Source: Erwinia typographi (GTDB taxonomy: Bacteria; Pseudomonadota; Gammaproteobacteria; Enterobacterales; Enterobacteriaceae). Taken from it: a DNA stretch of 64,000 bases. The stretch covers positions 98,438-162,437 of the forward strand of contig NZ_JRUQ01000051.1 of the NCBI RefSeq assembly GCF_000773975.1, in the 5' to 3' direction. Under the pieces are notes generated by a model. The model had not been told where the DNA came from. It made no database searches and worked only from the letters and a program-made list of their open reading frames with translations. Shown here in pieces: positions 28,860-38,299 of the stretch; the first letter of the stretch is position 1, and every line of letters starts with the position of its first letter. A program made the position numbers and the translations under genes.

Positions 28860-29414
28860 ATGAAAACTATTGAAGTCGACGAAGAGCTATACCGTTATAT
28901 CGCCAGCCACACTCAGCATATTGGTGAAAGCGCCTCGGACATTTTACGGCGGATGCTGAAATTTACTGCCGGTCAAAGTGCGCCTGTAGCCGCGACATCA
29001 ACAGCCTCTTCTGCCGCGAGCGTGGCAACAGAGGCCGCGCCGGTGAAGGTGGAGTCACGCCCGCAGGATCGCGTTCGCGCGGTGCGCGAGCTGCTGCTGT
29101 CAGACGAATATGCCGAGCAGAAAAAAGCGGTCAATCGTTTTATGCTGATTCTGTCGACTTTATATAATCAGGATCCCAAAGCCTTTGCCGCCGCCACCGA
29201 GTCGCTTCTCGGCCGGACGCGCGTCTACTTTGCGGGCAATCAACAGACCCTGGTACAGAATGGCACCCATACCAAGCCGCAGCATATTCCCGGCACGCCG
29301 TATTGGGTGATCACCAACACCAACACAGGTCGCAAACGGAGCATGGTTGAACACATCATGCTGTCAATGCAGTTCCCTGCGGAACTCGCTGACAAGGTTT
29401 GCGGCACCCTCTAA
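28860..29414 (+). CDS. seqA: Negative modulator of replication initiation SeqA
   Basis: SeqA binds hemimethylated GATC pairs, sequesters oriC and organises new DNA behind the fork. The 184-residue form (E. coli 181) has the N-terminal multimerisation segment MKTIEVDEELYRYIASHTQ, an Ala/Ser/Val-rich linker (about 40-70), and the DNA-binding domain ending in VITNTNTGRKRSMVEHIM. The open frame extends back to 28818. The ATG at 28860 was chosen because it gives the family N-terminus. It forms an operon with pgm (30-base gap). Confidence 0.96.
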   Translation: MKTIEVDEELYRYIASHTQHIGESASDILRRMLKFTAGQSAPVAATSTASSAASVATEAAPVKVESRPQDRVRAVRELLLSDEYAEQKKAVNRFMLILSTLYNQDPKAFAAATESLLGRTRVYFAGNQQTLVQNGTHTKPQHIPGTPYWVITNTNTGRKRSMVEHIMLSMQFPAELADKVCGTL

Positions 29415-29444
29415 CTGATAAAGAAGCGTCAGGGAGAATCGCCA

Positions 29445-31085
29445 ATGGCCAATCACCCCCGTGCCGGGCAGCCAGCCCAGCAGAGTGATTTGATTAACGT
29501 TGCACAATTAACTTCGCAGTACTATGTCCTGCAGCCCGATCTGGGTAATGCAGAACATGCGGTGAAATTCGGCACATCTGGCCATCGCGGCAGTGCAGGG
29601 CGTCATAGCTTTAACGAGACGCACATTCTGGCAATTGCTCAGGCAATTGCGGAAGAGCGCAAGAAAAACGGCATTACCGGTCCTTGCTACGTTGGTAAAG
29701 ATACTCACGCGCTCTCCGAGCCAGCGATCGTTTCCGTGCTGGAAGTGCTTGCGGCTAACGGTGTGGATGTGATTGTCCAGCTGGATAACGGCTACACGCC
29801 GACGCCAGCGATTTCAAACGCCATCCTTGAACACAATAAAGCCGGCGGCGCTCAGGCCGATGGGATTGTGATCACCCCTTCTCATAACCCACCGGAAGAC
29901 GGTGGGATTAAATACAATCCGCCAAACGGCGGACCGGCCGACACCAACGTCACGAAAGTGGTTGAAGATCGTGCTAACGCCCTGATTAAAGATGGCCTGA
30001 AAGGCGTGAAGCGCATTGCGCTGGATAAAGCCTGGCAAAGCGGTCATCTGCAGGAAAAAGATCTGATCCAGCCGTATATCGAAGGTCTGGCGCAGATCGT
30101 CGATATTCCTGCCATTCAGAAAGCGGGCCTGAAGATCGGCGTCGATCCGTTAGGCGGATCGGGCATTGCCTACTGGCAGCGCATTGCTGAATTCTACAAG
30201 CTGGATCTGACCATTGTTAATGACTCCGTAGATCAGACCTTCCGCTTTATGCACCTTGATAAAGATGGCGCGATCCGCATGGACTGCTCATCAGAGTGCG
30301 CCATGGCGGGCCTGCTGGCGCTGCGCGACAAATTCGACCTGGCCTTTGCCAACGACCCGGACTATGACCGTCACGGTATCGTCACGCCCGCTGGTCTGAT
30401 GAACCCAAACCATTATCTGGCCGTTGCGATTAACTACCTGTTCCAGAACCGTCCGCAGTGGGGCAAAGATGTCGCCGTGGGCAAAACGCTGGTTTCCAGC
30501 GCGATGATTGACCGGGTAGTGAATGATATTGGCCGTAAGCTGGTGGAAGTGCCGGTTGGCTTCAAGTGGTTTGTCGACGGTCTGTTCGACGGTAGCTTTG
30601 GCTTTGGCGGCGAAGAGAGCGCTGGCGCTTCCTTCCTGCGTTTTGACGGCACGCCGTGGTCTACCGATAAAGACGGCATTATCATGTGCCTGCTGGCGGC
30701 AGAAATTACCGCGGTGACCGGTAAAAACCCGCAGCAGCATTATGACGAGCTGGCGGAGCGTTTCGGCGCGCCAAGTTATAACCGCCTGCAGGCATCGGCT
30801 ACCTCCGCACAAAAAGCGGCGCTCTCCAGGCTGTCACCTGAAATGGTCAGCGCGGATACGCTGGCAGGAGATCCAATCACCGCGCGCCTGACGGCGGCAC
30901 CGGGCAACGGGGCTTCTATCGGTGGGCTGAAAGTGATGACTGAGAATGGCTGGTTTGCAGCCCGTCCGTCCGGCACCGAAGATGCCTACAAAATCTACTG
31001 TGAGAGCTTCCTGGGTGCGGAGCACCGCGAGAAAATCGAGAAAGAAGCGGTAGAGATTGTTAGCGAAGTGCTGAAAAACGCTTAA
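29445..31085 (+). CDS. pgm: Phosphoglucomutase (alpha-D-glucose)
   Basis: Pgm interconverts glucose-1-phosphate and glucose-6-phosphate, linking glycolysis to UDP-glucose and glycogen. The 546-residue protein equals E. coli in length. The phosphoserine is S146 in [11 protein letters not shown], the metal loop is NDPDYDRHG, and the sugar loop is [10 protein letters not shown]. It follows seqA closely and ends at a clear terminator. Confidence 0.97.
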   Translation: MANHPRAGQPAQQSDLINVAQLTSQYYVLQPDLGNAEHAVKFGTSGHRGSAGRHSFNETHILAIAQAIAEERKKNGITGPCYVGKDTHALSEPAIVSVLEVLAANGVDVIVQLDNGYTPTPAISNAILEHNKAGGAQADGIVITPSHNPPEDGGIKYNPPNGGPADTNVTKVVEDRANALIKDGLKGVKRIALDKAWQSGHLQEKDLIQPYIEGLAQIVDIPAIQKAGLKIGVDPLGGSGIAYWQRIAEFYKLDLTIVNDSVDQTFRFMHLDKDGAIRMDCSSECAMAGLLALRDKFDLAFANDPDYDRHGIVTPAGLMNPNHYLAVAINYLFQNRPQWGKDVAVGKTLVSSAMIDRVVNDIGRKLVEVPVGFKWFVDGLFDGSFGFGGEESAGASFLRFDGTPWSTDKDGIIMCLLAAEITAVTGKNPQQHYDELAERFGAPSYNRLQASATSAQKAALSRLSPEMVSADTLAGDPITARLTAAPGNGASIGGLKVMTENGWFAARPSGTEDAYKIYCESFLGAEHREKIEKEAVEIVSEVLKNA

Positions 31086-31102
31086 TCGCAAGGCAAAAAA
31101 CA

Positions 31103-31129
31103 GAAGGCGCTGATTTCAGCGCCTTTTTT
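31103..31129 (+). terminator. seqA-pgm terminator
   Basis: AAGGCGCTGA-tt-TCAGCGCCTT followed by TTTT, 18 bases after the pgm stop. Confidence 0.9.
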
Positions 31130-31180
31130 AATGGATGACAGTATCTGGCTCCCGAGAGGGAGAGAGAACCGCTCTCTGCA

Positions 31181-31864
31181 TCAGGGCATAAACCGGTAGC
31201 CTACGCCGGTCTCGGTAATTAAATGTCGGGGCTGAGCGGGGTCCGTCTCCAGCTTTTGCCGCAGATGCCCCATATAAATCCGCAAATAGTGGCTGTGCTC
31301 GACCGCATTGGGCCCCCACACCTGGTTCAGTAGCTGGCGCTGGGTCATCACTTTACCGGGATGGTTAAGTAAGCTCACCAGCAAACGAAACTCAATCGGC
31401 GTCAGGTGCAGTGCAGTGCCGCCGCGGGTGACGCGCCGTTCGGCAATATTGACGCAAACGTCACTAAAGCCGATCTCTGCTGAAGGGCTGCTGTCGGCGG
31501 TGCCTGCACGATGTCGCAGCGCAACGCGTACCCTGGCCAGCAGTTCGCCAACGCCGAAAGGTTTGCTGAGGAAGTCATCTGCGCCAGCGTCCAGCGCGGC
31601 AATTTTATCCTGTTCGTCGCTACGGGCGGACAGAACGATAATGGGCATCGCGCTCCACTGGCGCACTTCACGAATAAACCGGTTCCCGTCGCCGTCCGGC
31701 AGCCCCAGATCGAGGATCGTCAGATCTGGCTTGCGCGTTGCCGCTTCAATCAGCCCGCGTTGCAGCGTATCCGCGTCGTATACCCGAAGAGATTCGCCCT
31801 CCAGCGCGATGCGCAGAAAGCGGCGGATCTCTTTTTCATCCTCAACGATCAGCACCGTGGTCAA
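31181..31864 (-). CDS. kdpE: OmpR-family response regulator KdpE, without adjacent kdp genes
   Basis: The 227-residue regulator has a receiver domain with phospho-acceptor D52 (LTILDLGLPDGDG) and a winged-helix output domain (LTPIEFRLLVSLLNHPGK, QLLNQVWGPNAVEHSHYLR) matching E. coli KdpE over its whole length. It normally activates kdpFABC when phosphorylated by KdpD. Here it starts with TTG at 31864 behind a GGAG site, and no kdpD, C, B, A or F follows upstream. The next gene is ybfA, 331 bases away. The reading frame is intact, so it may be kept for another role or serve a kdp operon or sensor elsewhere. Confidence 0.93.
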   Translation of the reverse strand: MTTVLIVEDEKEIRRFLRIALEGESLRVYDADTLQRGLIEAATRKPDLTILDLGLPDGDGNRFIREVRQWSAMPIIVLSARSDEQDKIAALDAGADDFLSKPFGVGELLARVRVALRHRAGTADSSPSAEIGFSDVCVNIAERRVTRGGTALHLTPIEFRLLVSLLNHPGKVMTQRQLLNQVWGPNAVEHSHYLRIYMGHLRQKLETDPAQPRHLITETGVGYRFMP

Positions 31865-32195
31865 GATCGCTCCTTAACTCTTAAATCCATGGGGTAATTA
31901 ACGAATTATCCTCAAACGCAGCCTAATTTACCAAATTAGCTCCTCCTTTGCTCCAGGACTTATCAGCAGGTCCACCAGAAGGGGTTTTCAGCTCGCGGGG
32001 CAGGTTCGCGATTGTGTGTCTTTTTTGTTAAATAAAAGCGTTAAAATTAACTATTTCGTAACTCAGTTACGGTCATAAGAAAATAATGCCGATTTTTTCA
32101 GCAAAATAGTGGTCGGATGAGTAGTAAAATTACAGTTAAGGCGCTATTATTTTGCTCAGATTACATCTGAACATTTTTTACTTTCTGGAGGGCGT
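31865..32195. other. Gene-less junction where kdpFABCD would be expected
   Basis: No coding frame resembling kdpD was found on either strand. The stretch holds an inverted repeat CTAATTT-acc-AAATTAG (31924-31940) about 60 bases upstream of kdpE. Closer to ybfA there are two dyads, GTTAA-aa-TTAAC (32040-32051) and the 15-base palindrome CGTAACTCAGTTACG (32057-32071). The last two could be operators for ybfA. No clear -35/-10 pair was assigned. Confidence 0.6.
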
Positions 32196-32402
32196 ATGAG
32201 TCTTTATCAACACTATTCTGTACAGCGGATCGTACTGCGCCGCGCGGGCGTCATCATCATGGGTGTGCTGGCTTTACCGGTGATGCTGTTTCGCCATGAC
32301 CGGGCGAAATTCTACAGCTACCTGCACCGCGTCTGGTCTAAGACCAGCACCCAGCCGGTATGGCTGGCGCAGTCAGAGGCCGCAGGCTGTGACTTCTACT
32401 AA
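32196..32402 (+). CDS. ybfA: Small membrane protein YbfA
   Basis: A 68-residue protein with one hydrophobic segment (about 14-30) and a conserved C-terminal half ([18 protein letters not shown]) that matches E. coli YbfA. The function is unknown. In E. coli it lies beside kdpF. Here it marks the far border of the missing kdp genes. It has a strong ribosome site (CTGGAGGGCGT) and its own terminator. Confidence 0.9.
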   Translation: MSLYQHYSVQRIVLRRAGVIIMGVLALPVMLFRHDRAKFYSYLHRVWSKTSTQPVWLAQSEAAGCDFY

Positions 32403-32407
32403 AATCT

Positions 32408-32429
32408 CCCGCTCCGGCGGGTTTTTTTT
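32408..32429 (+). terminator. ybfA terminator
   Basis: CCCGC-tccg-GCGGG followed by eight Ts directly after the ybfA stop. Confidence 0.88.
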
Positions 32430-32522
32430 ATCTGTTAATCGCCTTTTTCTCTCTTCAACGCGCTAATCGTTCTGCTTTCGTCTACACTTTAACTTATACA
32501 GTAAGTTGGAGGTTGTACAAGT

Positions 32523-33479
32523 ATGAGCGAGAAAATCCCTGTCGGTATTAGTGCCTGTCTGTTAGGCGATAAGGTCCGTTTCGACGGCGGACACAAGCGC
32601 TGTGCTTTTGCAGCGGAACAACTCGCCCCCTACCTGCGCTATGAGCCCTCCTGTCCGGAGATGGCTATCGGCCTGCCTACGCCACGCCCGGCGCTGCGGT
32701 TGACGGAAATCGCCGTGGGTAAGACGGCGCTCTGTTTTAGCAATGGTCAGGGCGAGCCGGTCACCGATGAGATGCAAACGTATGCTGAAAAACGCATTGC
32801 CGCATTGCATCATCTCTGTGGCTACATCGTTTGCGCTAAATCCCCAAGTTGCGGCATGGAGCGGGTCAGGGTTTATCAGCCTGATAACAACAATAATCGT
32901 AAAGAGGGCGTGGGTATCTTCACCCGCGAACTGATGGCACAGATGCCCTGGCTGCCGGTAGAAGAAGATGGGCGGCTGCACGATGCCGCGCTACGCGAAA
33001 ATTTTGTTGAGCGGGTGTATACCCTGCATGAATTTAACCAGATGTGGCGTGGAGGACTCACGCCCGGCAAACTGATGGCGTTTCACAGTCGCTACAAGCT
33101 CTCTCTGCTGGCTCACTCTCAGCCAGACTATCGCGAGATGGGGCGCTTTGTCGCGGCAATGGCCGACTGGTCCTCTCTGGAGGCATTTGCCTTCGAGTAC
33201 CGCCAGCGGCTGATGGATCTGCTGAAAAATCTGGCGACGCGCGGTAATCATACTAACGTGCTGATGCATGTGCAGGGCTACTTCCGCCCGCAGCTAACCT
33301 CAAAACAGCGTCAGGAACTGGCTGCGCTGATTGAGCATTACCGCCAGGGGCTTCAGCCCTTGCTGGTCCCGATTGCGATGCTGAAGCACTACCTCTCAGA
33401 GTACCCGGAACCCTATTTGCAGCAGCAGCGCTACTTCGAACCCTATCCGGAAGCGCTGCGCCTGCGCTACGGCCACTAG
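32523..33479 (+). CDS. ybgA: TudS-like (DUF523)-DUF1722 fusion protein YbgA
   Basis: The 318-residue protein has an N-terminal DUF523 domain (about 5-150) and a C-terminal DUF1722 domain (about 190-310). E. coli K-12 YbgA has only the DUF1722 part (about 169 residues). DUF523 proteins of the TudS type bind a [4Fe-4S] cluster through three cysteines and remove sulfur from thiouracil compounds. Matching cysteines are visible here as C12 (ISACLLG), C44 (PSCPE) and C110 (KSPSCGM). A desulfidase role is therefore plausible but not shown. It is followed 20 bases later by the photolyase gene, so the two are likely co-transcribed. Confidence 0.88.
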   Translation: MSEKIPVGISACLLGDKVRFDGGHKRCAFAAEQLAPYLRYEPSCPEMAIGLPTPRPALRLTEIAVGKTALCFSNGQGEPVTDEMQTYAEKRIAALHHLCGYIVCAKSPSCGMERVRVYQPDNNNNRKEGVGIFTRELMAQMPWLPVEEDGRLHDAALRENFVERVYTLHEFNQMWRGGLTPGKLMAFHSRYKLSLLAHSQPDYREMGRFVAAMADWSSLEAFAFEYRQRLMDLLKNLATRGNHTNVLMHVQGYFRPQLTSKQRQELAALIEHYRQGLQPLLVPIAMLKHYLSEYPEPYLQQQRYFEPYPEALRLRYGH

Positions 33480-33499
33480 CTTTTCTAACAGGGAGTCTT

Positions 33500-34921
33500 A
33501 TGGCAACCCATCTGGTCTGGCTGCGCAACGATCTGCGTATCCACGATAATTATGCTTTACACGCCGCCTGCCGGGACGCTGATGCGACGGTAGTGGCTCT
33601 GTTTATTGCCACGCCAGGACAGTGGAAAGCGCATACGATGTCGCCTAAACAGGCGGCTTTTATCTATCAAAACCTGCTGGATGTTCAGCGATCGCTGGCG
33701 GAGAAGGGCATCCCGCTGCACGTTCTGCACGGCGATGATTTCAGCGCCTCGGTGAACGTGTTGAAAGATTTTTGCCAGCAGCATCAGGTCGATCGTCTTT
33801 TTTATAATTATCAGTACGAAGTTAACGAGCGCGACAGGGATGCGGTTGCAGAGCGGGAACTGTTCGATATGGCGATCGTTTCTCAAGGATTTGACGACAG
33901 CCTGCTGCTGCCACCGGGCAGCGTTCTGACCGGCAATCGCGAGATGTACAAAGTTTTCACGCCGTTCAGCCGGGCTTTTGTTAAACGCCTGCATGAGGGG
34001 CTGCCGGAGTGTGTGCCTTCTCCCGAACCCCGCCGGGGAGCACCGTTAAAAAAACTTCCCGAAATAAAACCTTTTGCCTACCCATTAGAGGAGTTTGACC
34101 AGCAGCTTTTCGCCGTCGGTGAAAGGGCGGCGCTGCAACAGCTCAGGCAGTTCAGCCAGCAACCGGTGACGAAATATGCAGAATACCGCGATATCCCGGC
34201 GGTTGACGGCACCAGTCGATTATCCGTCTATCTGGCTACCGGCGTACTGTCGCCGAGGCAGTGTCTGCATCGCCTGCTCAAAGAGCATCCTGGCGGGCTG
34301 GAGGAAGGGAAGGTCTTTGTCTGGCTGAATGAGCTTATCTGGCGCGAGTTTTACCGTCATCTGCTCGTTGCCTGGCCGAAGCTGTGCCGTCATCAGCCGT
34401 TTATCAGCTGGACGGACAGCGTTAAATGGCAGCAGAATCGGCAACAGTTACAGGCGTGGCAGCAGGGTAATACGGGCTACCCGATTGTCGATGCCGCCAT
34501 GCGTCAGCTCAACACGCTGGGCTGGATGCACAACCGCCTGCGGATGATTGTCGCCAGCTTCCTGGTTAAAGACCTGCTTATCGACTGGCGGGAAGGAGAG
34601 CGCTACTTTATGTCGCAGCTGATTGACGGCGACCTGGCGGCGAACAACGGCGGCTGGCAGTGGGCGGCCTCCAGCGGCAACGATGCCGCGCCTTACTTTC
34701 GCATCTTCAATCCCACCACTCAGGGAGAGCGCTTCGACAAGGAGGGCGAGTTTATCCGTAAATGGTTGCCAGAGCTTAAAGCCGTGCCGGATAAGTTTAT
34801 CCATCAGCCGCACCACTGGGCGGAAAAAAATGGGGTCTCACTGGATTATCCGCCACCTGTTGTTGACCATAAAGAAGCGCGTAAACGCACGCTGGCGGCG
34901 TTCGAGGCCGCAAGAGAGTAG
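33500..34921 (+). CDS. phrB: Deoxyribodipyrimidine photolyase
   Basis: The enzyme splits cyclobutane pyrimidine dimers with light, using FADH- and a folate antenna. The 473 residues begin with the Rossmann antenna domain (HLVWLRNDLRIHDN). The FAD-binding domain has ELIWREFYRHL, TGYPIVDAAMRQL, WMHNRLRMIVASFLVKDL and DGDLAANNGGWQWAAS, all diagnostic for CPD photolyases of the E. coli type. It is downstream of ybgA, as in E. coli. Confidence 0.96.
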   Translation: MATHLVWLRNDLRIHDNYALHAACRDADATVVALFIATPGQWKAHTMSPKQAAFIYQNLLDVQRSLAEKGIPLHVLHGDDFSASVNVLKDFCQQHQVDRLFYNYQYEVNERDRDAVAERELFDMAIVSQGFDDSLLLPPGSVLTGNREMYKVFTPFSRAFVKRLHEGLPECVPSPEPRRGAPLKKLPEIKPFAYPLEEFDQQLFAVGERAALQQLRQFSQQPVTKYAEYRDIPAVDGTSRLSVYLATGVLSPRQCLHRLLKEHPGGLEEGKVFVWLNELIWREFYRHLLVAWPKLCRHQPFISWTDSVKWQQNRQQLQAWQQGNTGYPIVDAAMRQLNTLGWMHNRLRMIVASFLVKDLLIDWREGERYFMSQLIDGDLAANNGGWQWAASSGNDAAPYFRIFNPTTQGERFDKEGEFIRKWLPELKAVPDKFIHQPHHWAEKNGVSLDYPPPVVDHKEARKRTLAAFEAARE

Positions 34922-35047
34922 CGATCTCAGGGCGAGGCCGTTCTCATCACTTCGCCGCTCTGCTATTGTTGCCGTATCACTTACGGCGGCATTATTGCCT
35001 TCCTCTTTATTCGGCCTGGCCGGGTCTGGAGCACTTCAGGAATTGTT

Positions 35048-35791
35048 ATGCGTAATACAGAACTTGAACATATTGTGAACCAACAGCTGAACAGCGCGGC
35101 CTTTAAGGATTACGGCCCCAACGGGTTGCAGGTTGAAGGGCGCTGCGAGGTAAAAAAAATTGTCACCGGCGTCACGGCCTGCCAGGCCCTGCTGGATGAA
35201 GCCGTCAGGCTGAAGGCGGATGCGGTGCTGGTGCATCACGGCTACTTCTGGAAAAACGAGCCGTCGGTCATCAAGGGCATGAAGCGCAACCGCCTGAAAA
35301 CCCTGCTGGCTAACGATATCAATATGTACGGCTGGCACCTGCCGCTGGATGCCCATCCACAGCTGGGGAATAACGCCCAGTTGGCAAAGCTGCTGGGAAT
35401 TGATATTCGTGGTGAAGTGGAGGAGCTGCTGCCGTGGGGAGAACTGTCCGAGCCGCTGACCGGCGAGCAGTTTGCCCAGCGGATCGGCCAGGTTCTGGGA
35501 CGGGAGCCGCTGCACTGCGGCGACAACGCACCGAGGCTGATCCGAAGGATTGCCTGGTGCTCCGGCGGCGGCCAGGGGTTTATTGATGCGGCAGCCGCCT
35601 TCGGCGTGGACGCTTTCTTCTCCGGTGAAGTCTCCGAGCAGACCATTCACAGCGCCCGTGAGCAGGGGCTGCACTTCTTTGCCGCCGGTCATCACGCCAC
35701 CGAACGCTGCGGCATTCAGGCGCTGGGAGCGTGGCTTGCTGAGCGCTATGATCTGGACGTCACCTTTATTGATATCCCTAATCCTGCCTGA
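35048..35791 (+). CDS. ybgI: NIF3-like metal-binding protein YbgI
   Basis: A 247-residue NIF3/DUF34 family protein with metal ligands in VHHGYFWKN and [11 protein letters not shown], and the segment [14 protein letters not shown]. coli YbgI forms a toroidal hexamer with a di-metal site in each subunit. A role as a GTP cyclohydrolase-like or metal-insertion factor has been proposed but not proven. It stands alone between phr and the pxp genes on the same strand. Confidence 0.94.
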   Translation: MRNTELEHIVNQQLNSAAFKDYGPNGLQVEGRCEVKKIVTGVTACQALLDEAVRLKADAVLVHHGYFWKNEPSVIKGMKRNRLKTLLANDINMYGWHLPLDAHPQLGNNAQLAKLLGIDIRGEVEELLPWGELSEPLTGEQFAQRIGQVLGREPLHCGDNAPRLIRRIAWCSGGGQGFIDAAAAFGVDAFFSGEVSEQTIHSAREQGLHFFAAGHHATERCGIQALGAWLAERYDLDVTFIDIPNPA

Positions 35792-35913
35792 TTTTATCGC
35801 TGGCGGTCGTCCTGTCCGCCAGCTTCCCTGTTGACACCTCCCTGACATTTACGCATAACTATTTGCCTTATATAGATTTCAGATGGCCTTTATCGCGGGT
35901 CAGGAGGGGCGTT

Positions 35914-36570
35914 TTGCAACGAGCTCGTTGTTACCTGTTAGGCGAACGCGCGGTGGTGCTTGAGCTGGAGCCGCCGATCACGCTTGCCGCTCAGCAGCGG
36001 ATTTGGGGCCTGTCGGCCCGGTTGATGACGCGACCGGAAGTGATTGAAGTGGTGCCGGGGATGAACAATATCACCGTGCTGCTCAGCGATCCGCAGCAGA
36101 CGGCGCTGGATGCTATTGAGTGGCTTCAGTCCTGGTGGGAAGAGAGCGAATCGCTGGAGGTGGTCTCGCGCGAGGTAGCGATCCCGGTGGTTTATGGCGG
36201 CAGCGCCGGGCCCGATCTGGCCGTGGTTGCCAGCCAAAGTGGCCTGACGCAGCAGCAGGTGGTTGAAGCGCACGCCTCGGCGCAGTACGTGGTTTATTTT
36301 ATTGGCTTCCAGCCTGGTTTCCCCTATATGGCAGGGCTTGACGAGCGGCTGTATACCCCGCGCCGCGCTGAGCCAAGGGTCGCTGTGCCCGCAGGCTCCG
36401 TCGGTATCGGAGGCAGCCAGACCGGCGTGTATCCCTTTACCTCGCCGGGAGGCTGGCAGCTTATTGGTCAGACGGATCTCACCTTGTTCAACCCGCAAGA
36501 CCAGCCACCGACCTTCTTAAGGCCTGGCGACAGCGTGCGCTTTGTGCCGCAAAAGGGGGGGATATGCTGA
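35914..36570 (+). CDS. pxpB: 5-oxoprolinase subunit B (KipI-like)
   Basis: PxpB with PxpA and PxpC hydrolyses 5-oxoproline (pyroglutamate) to glutamate using ATP. The 218 residues match E. coli PxpB in length, with [19 protein letters not shown] and [16 protein letters not shown] conserved. The open frame reaches back to 35863, but the start is placed at a TTG at 35914 (reads [11 protein letters not shown]) because a strong GGAGGGG site precedes it and the E. coli protein begins at the same residue. It overlaps pxpC by 7 bases. Confidence 0.93.
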   Translation: MQRARCYLLGERAVVLELEPPITLAAQQRIWGLSARLMTRPEVIEVVPGMNNITVLLSDPQQTALDAIEWLQSWWEESESLEVVSREVAIPVVYGGSAGPDLAVVASQSGLTQQQVVEAHASAQYVVYFIGFQPGFPYMAGLDERLYTPRRAEPRVAVPAGSVGIGGSQTGVYPFTSPGGWQLIGQTDLTLFNPQDQPPTFLRPGDSVRFVPQKGGIC

Positions 36571-37496
36571 AAATTATTCGCGCCGGGATGGCGACCACGC
36601 TTCAGGATGCCGGAAGAACCGGCTGGCGTCAGTACGGCGTGAGCCAGAGTGGCGTGCTGGACCACCCGGCGATGGTGACCGCCAACCTGCTGGTGGGCAA
36701 CGCCAGAAACAGCGCCGTGCTGGAGATCACTCTCGGTCAGTTTTGCGCCGAATTTACCCGTGACGGCTGGATCGCATTAACCGGCGCAGGCTGTGACGCA
36801 AAGCTGGACAGCAAGCCCGTATGGACCGGCTGGCGAACGGCCGTCAGGAAAGGGCAGCGGCTGACGTTGAAAATGCCGCCGCGCGGGATGCGTAGTTACC
36901 TGGCGCTGGACGGCGGATTTGCCGTTGAATCGGTACTCGGCTCGTGCAGTACTGATGCTAAAGCCGGCTTTGGTGGCTTTAGTGGCCGTCCGATCCAGGA
37001 TGGCGATCGCCTTCCTCAGCGCGATCCTCAAAAGGCTTTCAAAAAGCCGGTTGGCGTACGCCAACTGCTGTTTGGCAACCGCATCCGCGTGATGGCGGGG
37101 CCGGAGTTTCACGAGTTCAGCCATGAAAGCCACGAGGCGTTCTGGCGCACCTCGTGGAAGCTGAATCCGCAGAGTAACCGGATGGGCTACCGCTTACAGG
37201 GCAGGCCGCTACAGCGGATCGTTAAGCGCGAGATGCTGTCGCACGGGCTGATCCCCGGCGTTATTCAGGTGCCGCCAAACGGCCAGCCGATCGTGCTGAT
37301 GGCGGATGCGCAAACTACCGGCGGCTACCCGCGCATTGGCTGCGTGATCGAAGCCGATCTGTACCATCTGGCGCAGATCCGCCTTGGTGAACCGATTCAT
37401 TTTGTCTGGTGCAACTTAGAACAGGCGCTGAAGGCGAAACACGATCAGCAGCTGGCACTGGAGCAGATAGCCTGGGGAGTGGAACATGAAGGTTGA
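36564..37496 (+). CDS. pxpC: 5-oxoprolinase subunit C (KipA/allophanate hydrolase subunit 2 family)
   Basis: The 310-residue biotin-dependent-carboxylase-like domain protein starts [18 protein letters not shown] and contains [16 protein letters not shown] and [10 protein letters not shown], as in the family. It is the partner of PxpB in the prokaryotic 5-oxoprolinase. The start overlaps pxpB and the end overlaps pxpA by 11 bases, so the three are translated as one unit. Confidence 0.94.
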   Translation: MLKIIRAGMATTLQDAGRTGWRQYGVSQSGVLDHPAMVTANLLVGNARNSAVLEITLGQFCAEFTRDGWIALTGAGCDAKLDSKPVWTGWRTAVRKGQRLTLKMPPRGMRSYLALDGGFAVESVLGSCSTDAKAGFGGFSGRPIQDGDRLPQRDPQKAFKKPVGVRQLLFGNRIRVMAGPEFHEFSHESHEAFWRTSWKLNPQSNRMGYRLQGRPLQRIVKREMLSHGLIPGVIQVPPNGQPIVLMADAQTTGGYPRIGCVIEADLYHLAQIRLGEPIHFVWCNLEQALKAKHDQQLALEQIAWGVEHEG

Positions 37497-38223
37497 TTTA
37501 AATGCCGATCTGGGCGAGGGATGCGACAACGATCGTGCGCTGCTAAAGCTTGTTTCTTCAGCCAATATTGCCTGTGGATTCCACGCCGGTGACGCGCAAA
37601 CAATGCGGCAAAGCGTGCTGTGGGCGCTGGAGTCTGGCGTGGCGATTGGCGCGCACCCCAGCTTTCCCGACCGGGAAAATTTTGGCCGTACGCCGATGCA
37701 GCTGCCGCCGGAAACCGTGTATGCGCAGCTGATATACCAAATTGGCGCGTTGCAGGCGATCGCCCGCAGCGAAGGCGGCAGGCTGGTGCACGTTAAACCG
37801 CACGGGATGCTCTACAACCAGTCTGCCCGGGAGCCTGAGCTGGCTGAGGTTATCGCACGCGCGGTGAATGCGGTTGATCCTCAGCTGGTACTGGTCGGAT
37901 TGGCAAACAGCGAATCGATTCGTGCTGGTCAGGCACTTGGTCTGACCACGCGTGAAGAGGTCTTTGCCGATCGCGGCTATCAGGCGGACGGCTCGCTGGT
38001 CCCCCGTTCGCAACCGGGAGCGCTGGTCGACAGTGACGAGCAGGCGATCGCCCAGACGTTAAGTATGATCCATAAGGGGCAGGTACAAAGCCTCAGCGGC
38101 GAGTGGGTGAACGTCAACGCGCAGACGGTTTGCCTGCACGGCGATGGCGCTCACGCGCTGGCGTTTGCGGCTCAGCTGCGGCAGGCGTTCAGCCAACAGC
38201 AGATTCAGGTTACCAGTCTTTAA
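37486..38223 (+). CDS. pxpA: 5-oxoprolinase subunit A (LamB/YcsF family)
   Basis: A 245-residue LamB/YcsF protein with [31 protein letters not shown] and [12 protein letters not shown], typical of PxpA. It is the third subunit of the ATP-dependent 5-oxoprolinase and overlaps pxpC. Downstream, two membrane proteins and pcp continue on the same strand, extending the pathway beyond the E. coli set, which is followed directly by nei. Confidence 0.95.
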   Translation: MKVDLNADLGEGCDNDRALLKLVSSANIACGFHAGDAQTMRQSVLWALESGVAIGAHPSFPDRENFGRTPMQLPPETVYAQLIYQIGALQAIARSEGGRLVHVKPHGMLYNQSAREPELAEVIARAVNAVDPQLVLVGLANSESIRAGQALGLTTREEVFADRGYQADGSLVPRSQPGALVDSDEQAIAQTLSMIHKGQVQSLSGEWVNVNAQTVCLHGDGAHALAFAAQLRQAFSQQQIQVTSL

Positions 38224-38299
38224 ATCACCTTAAGCGCGCACAAACGCGTTCAGTTCTCCGGCTGGCGTCGGGAATTTTTATGCATATCCGGGAGGAATA

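Noticed and set aside
31865..32195. A kdpD remnant next to kdpE
   Set aside because: No stretch resembling the KdpD C-terminus could be read in any frame. The loss looks complete.
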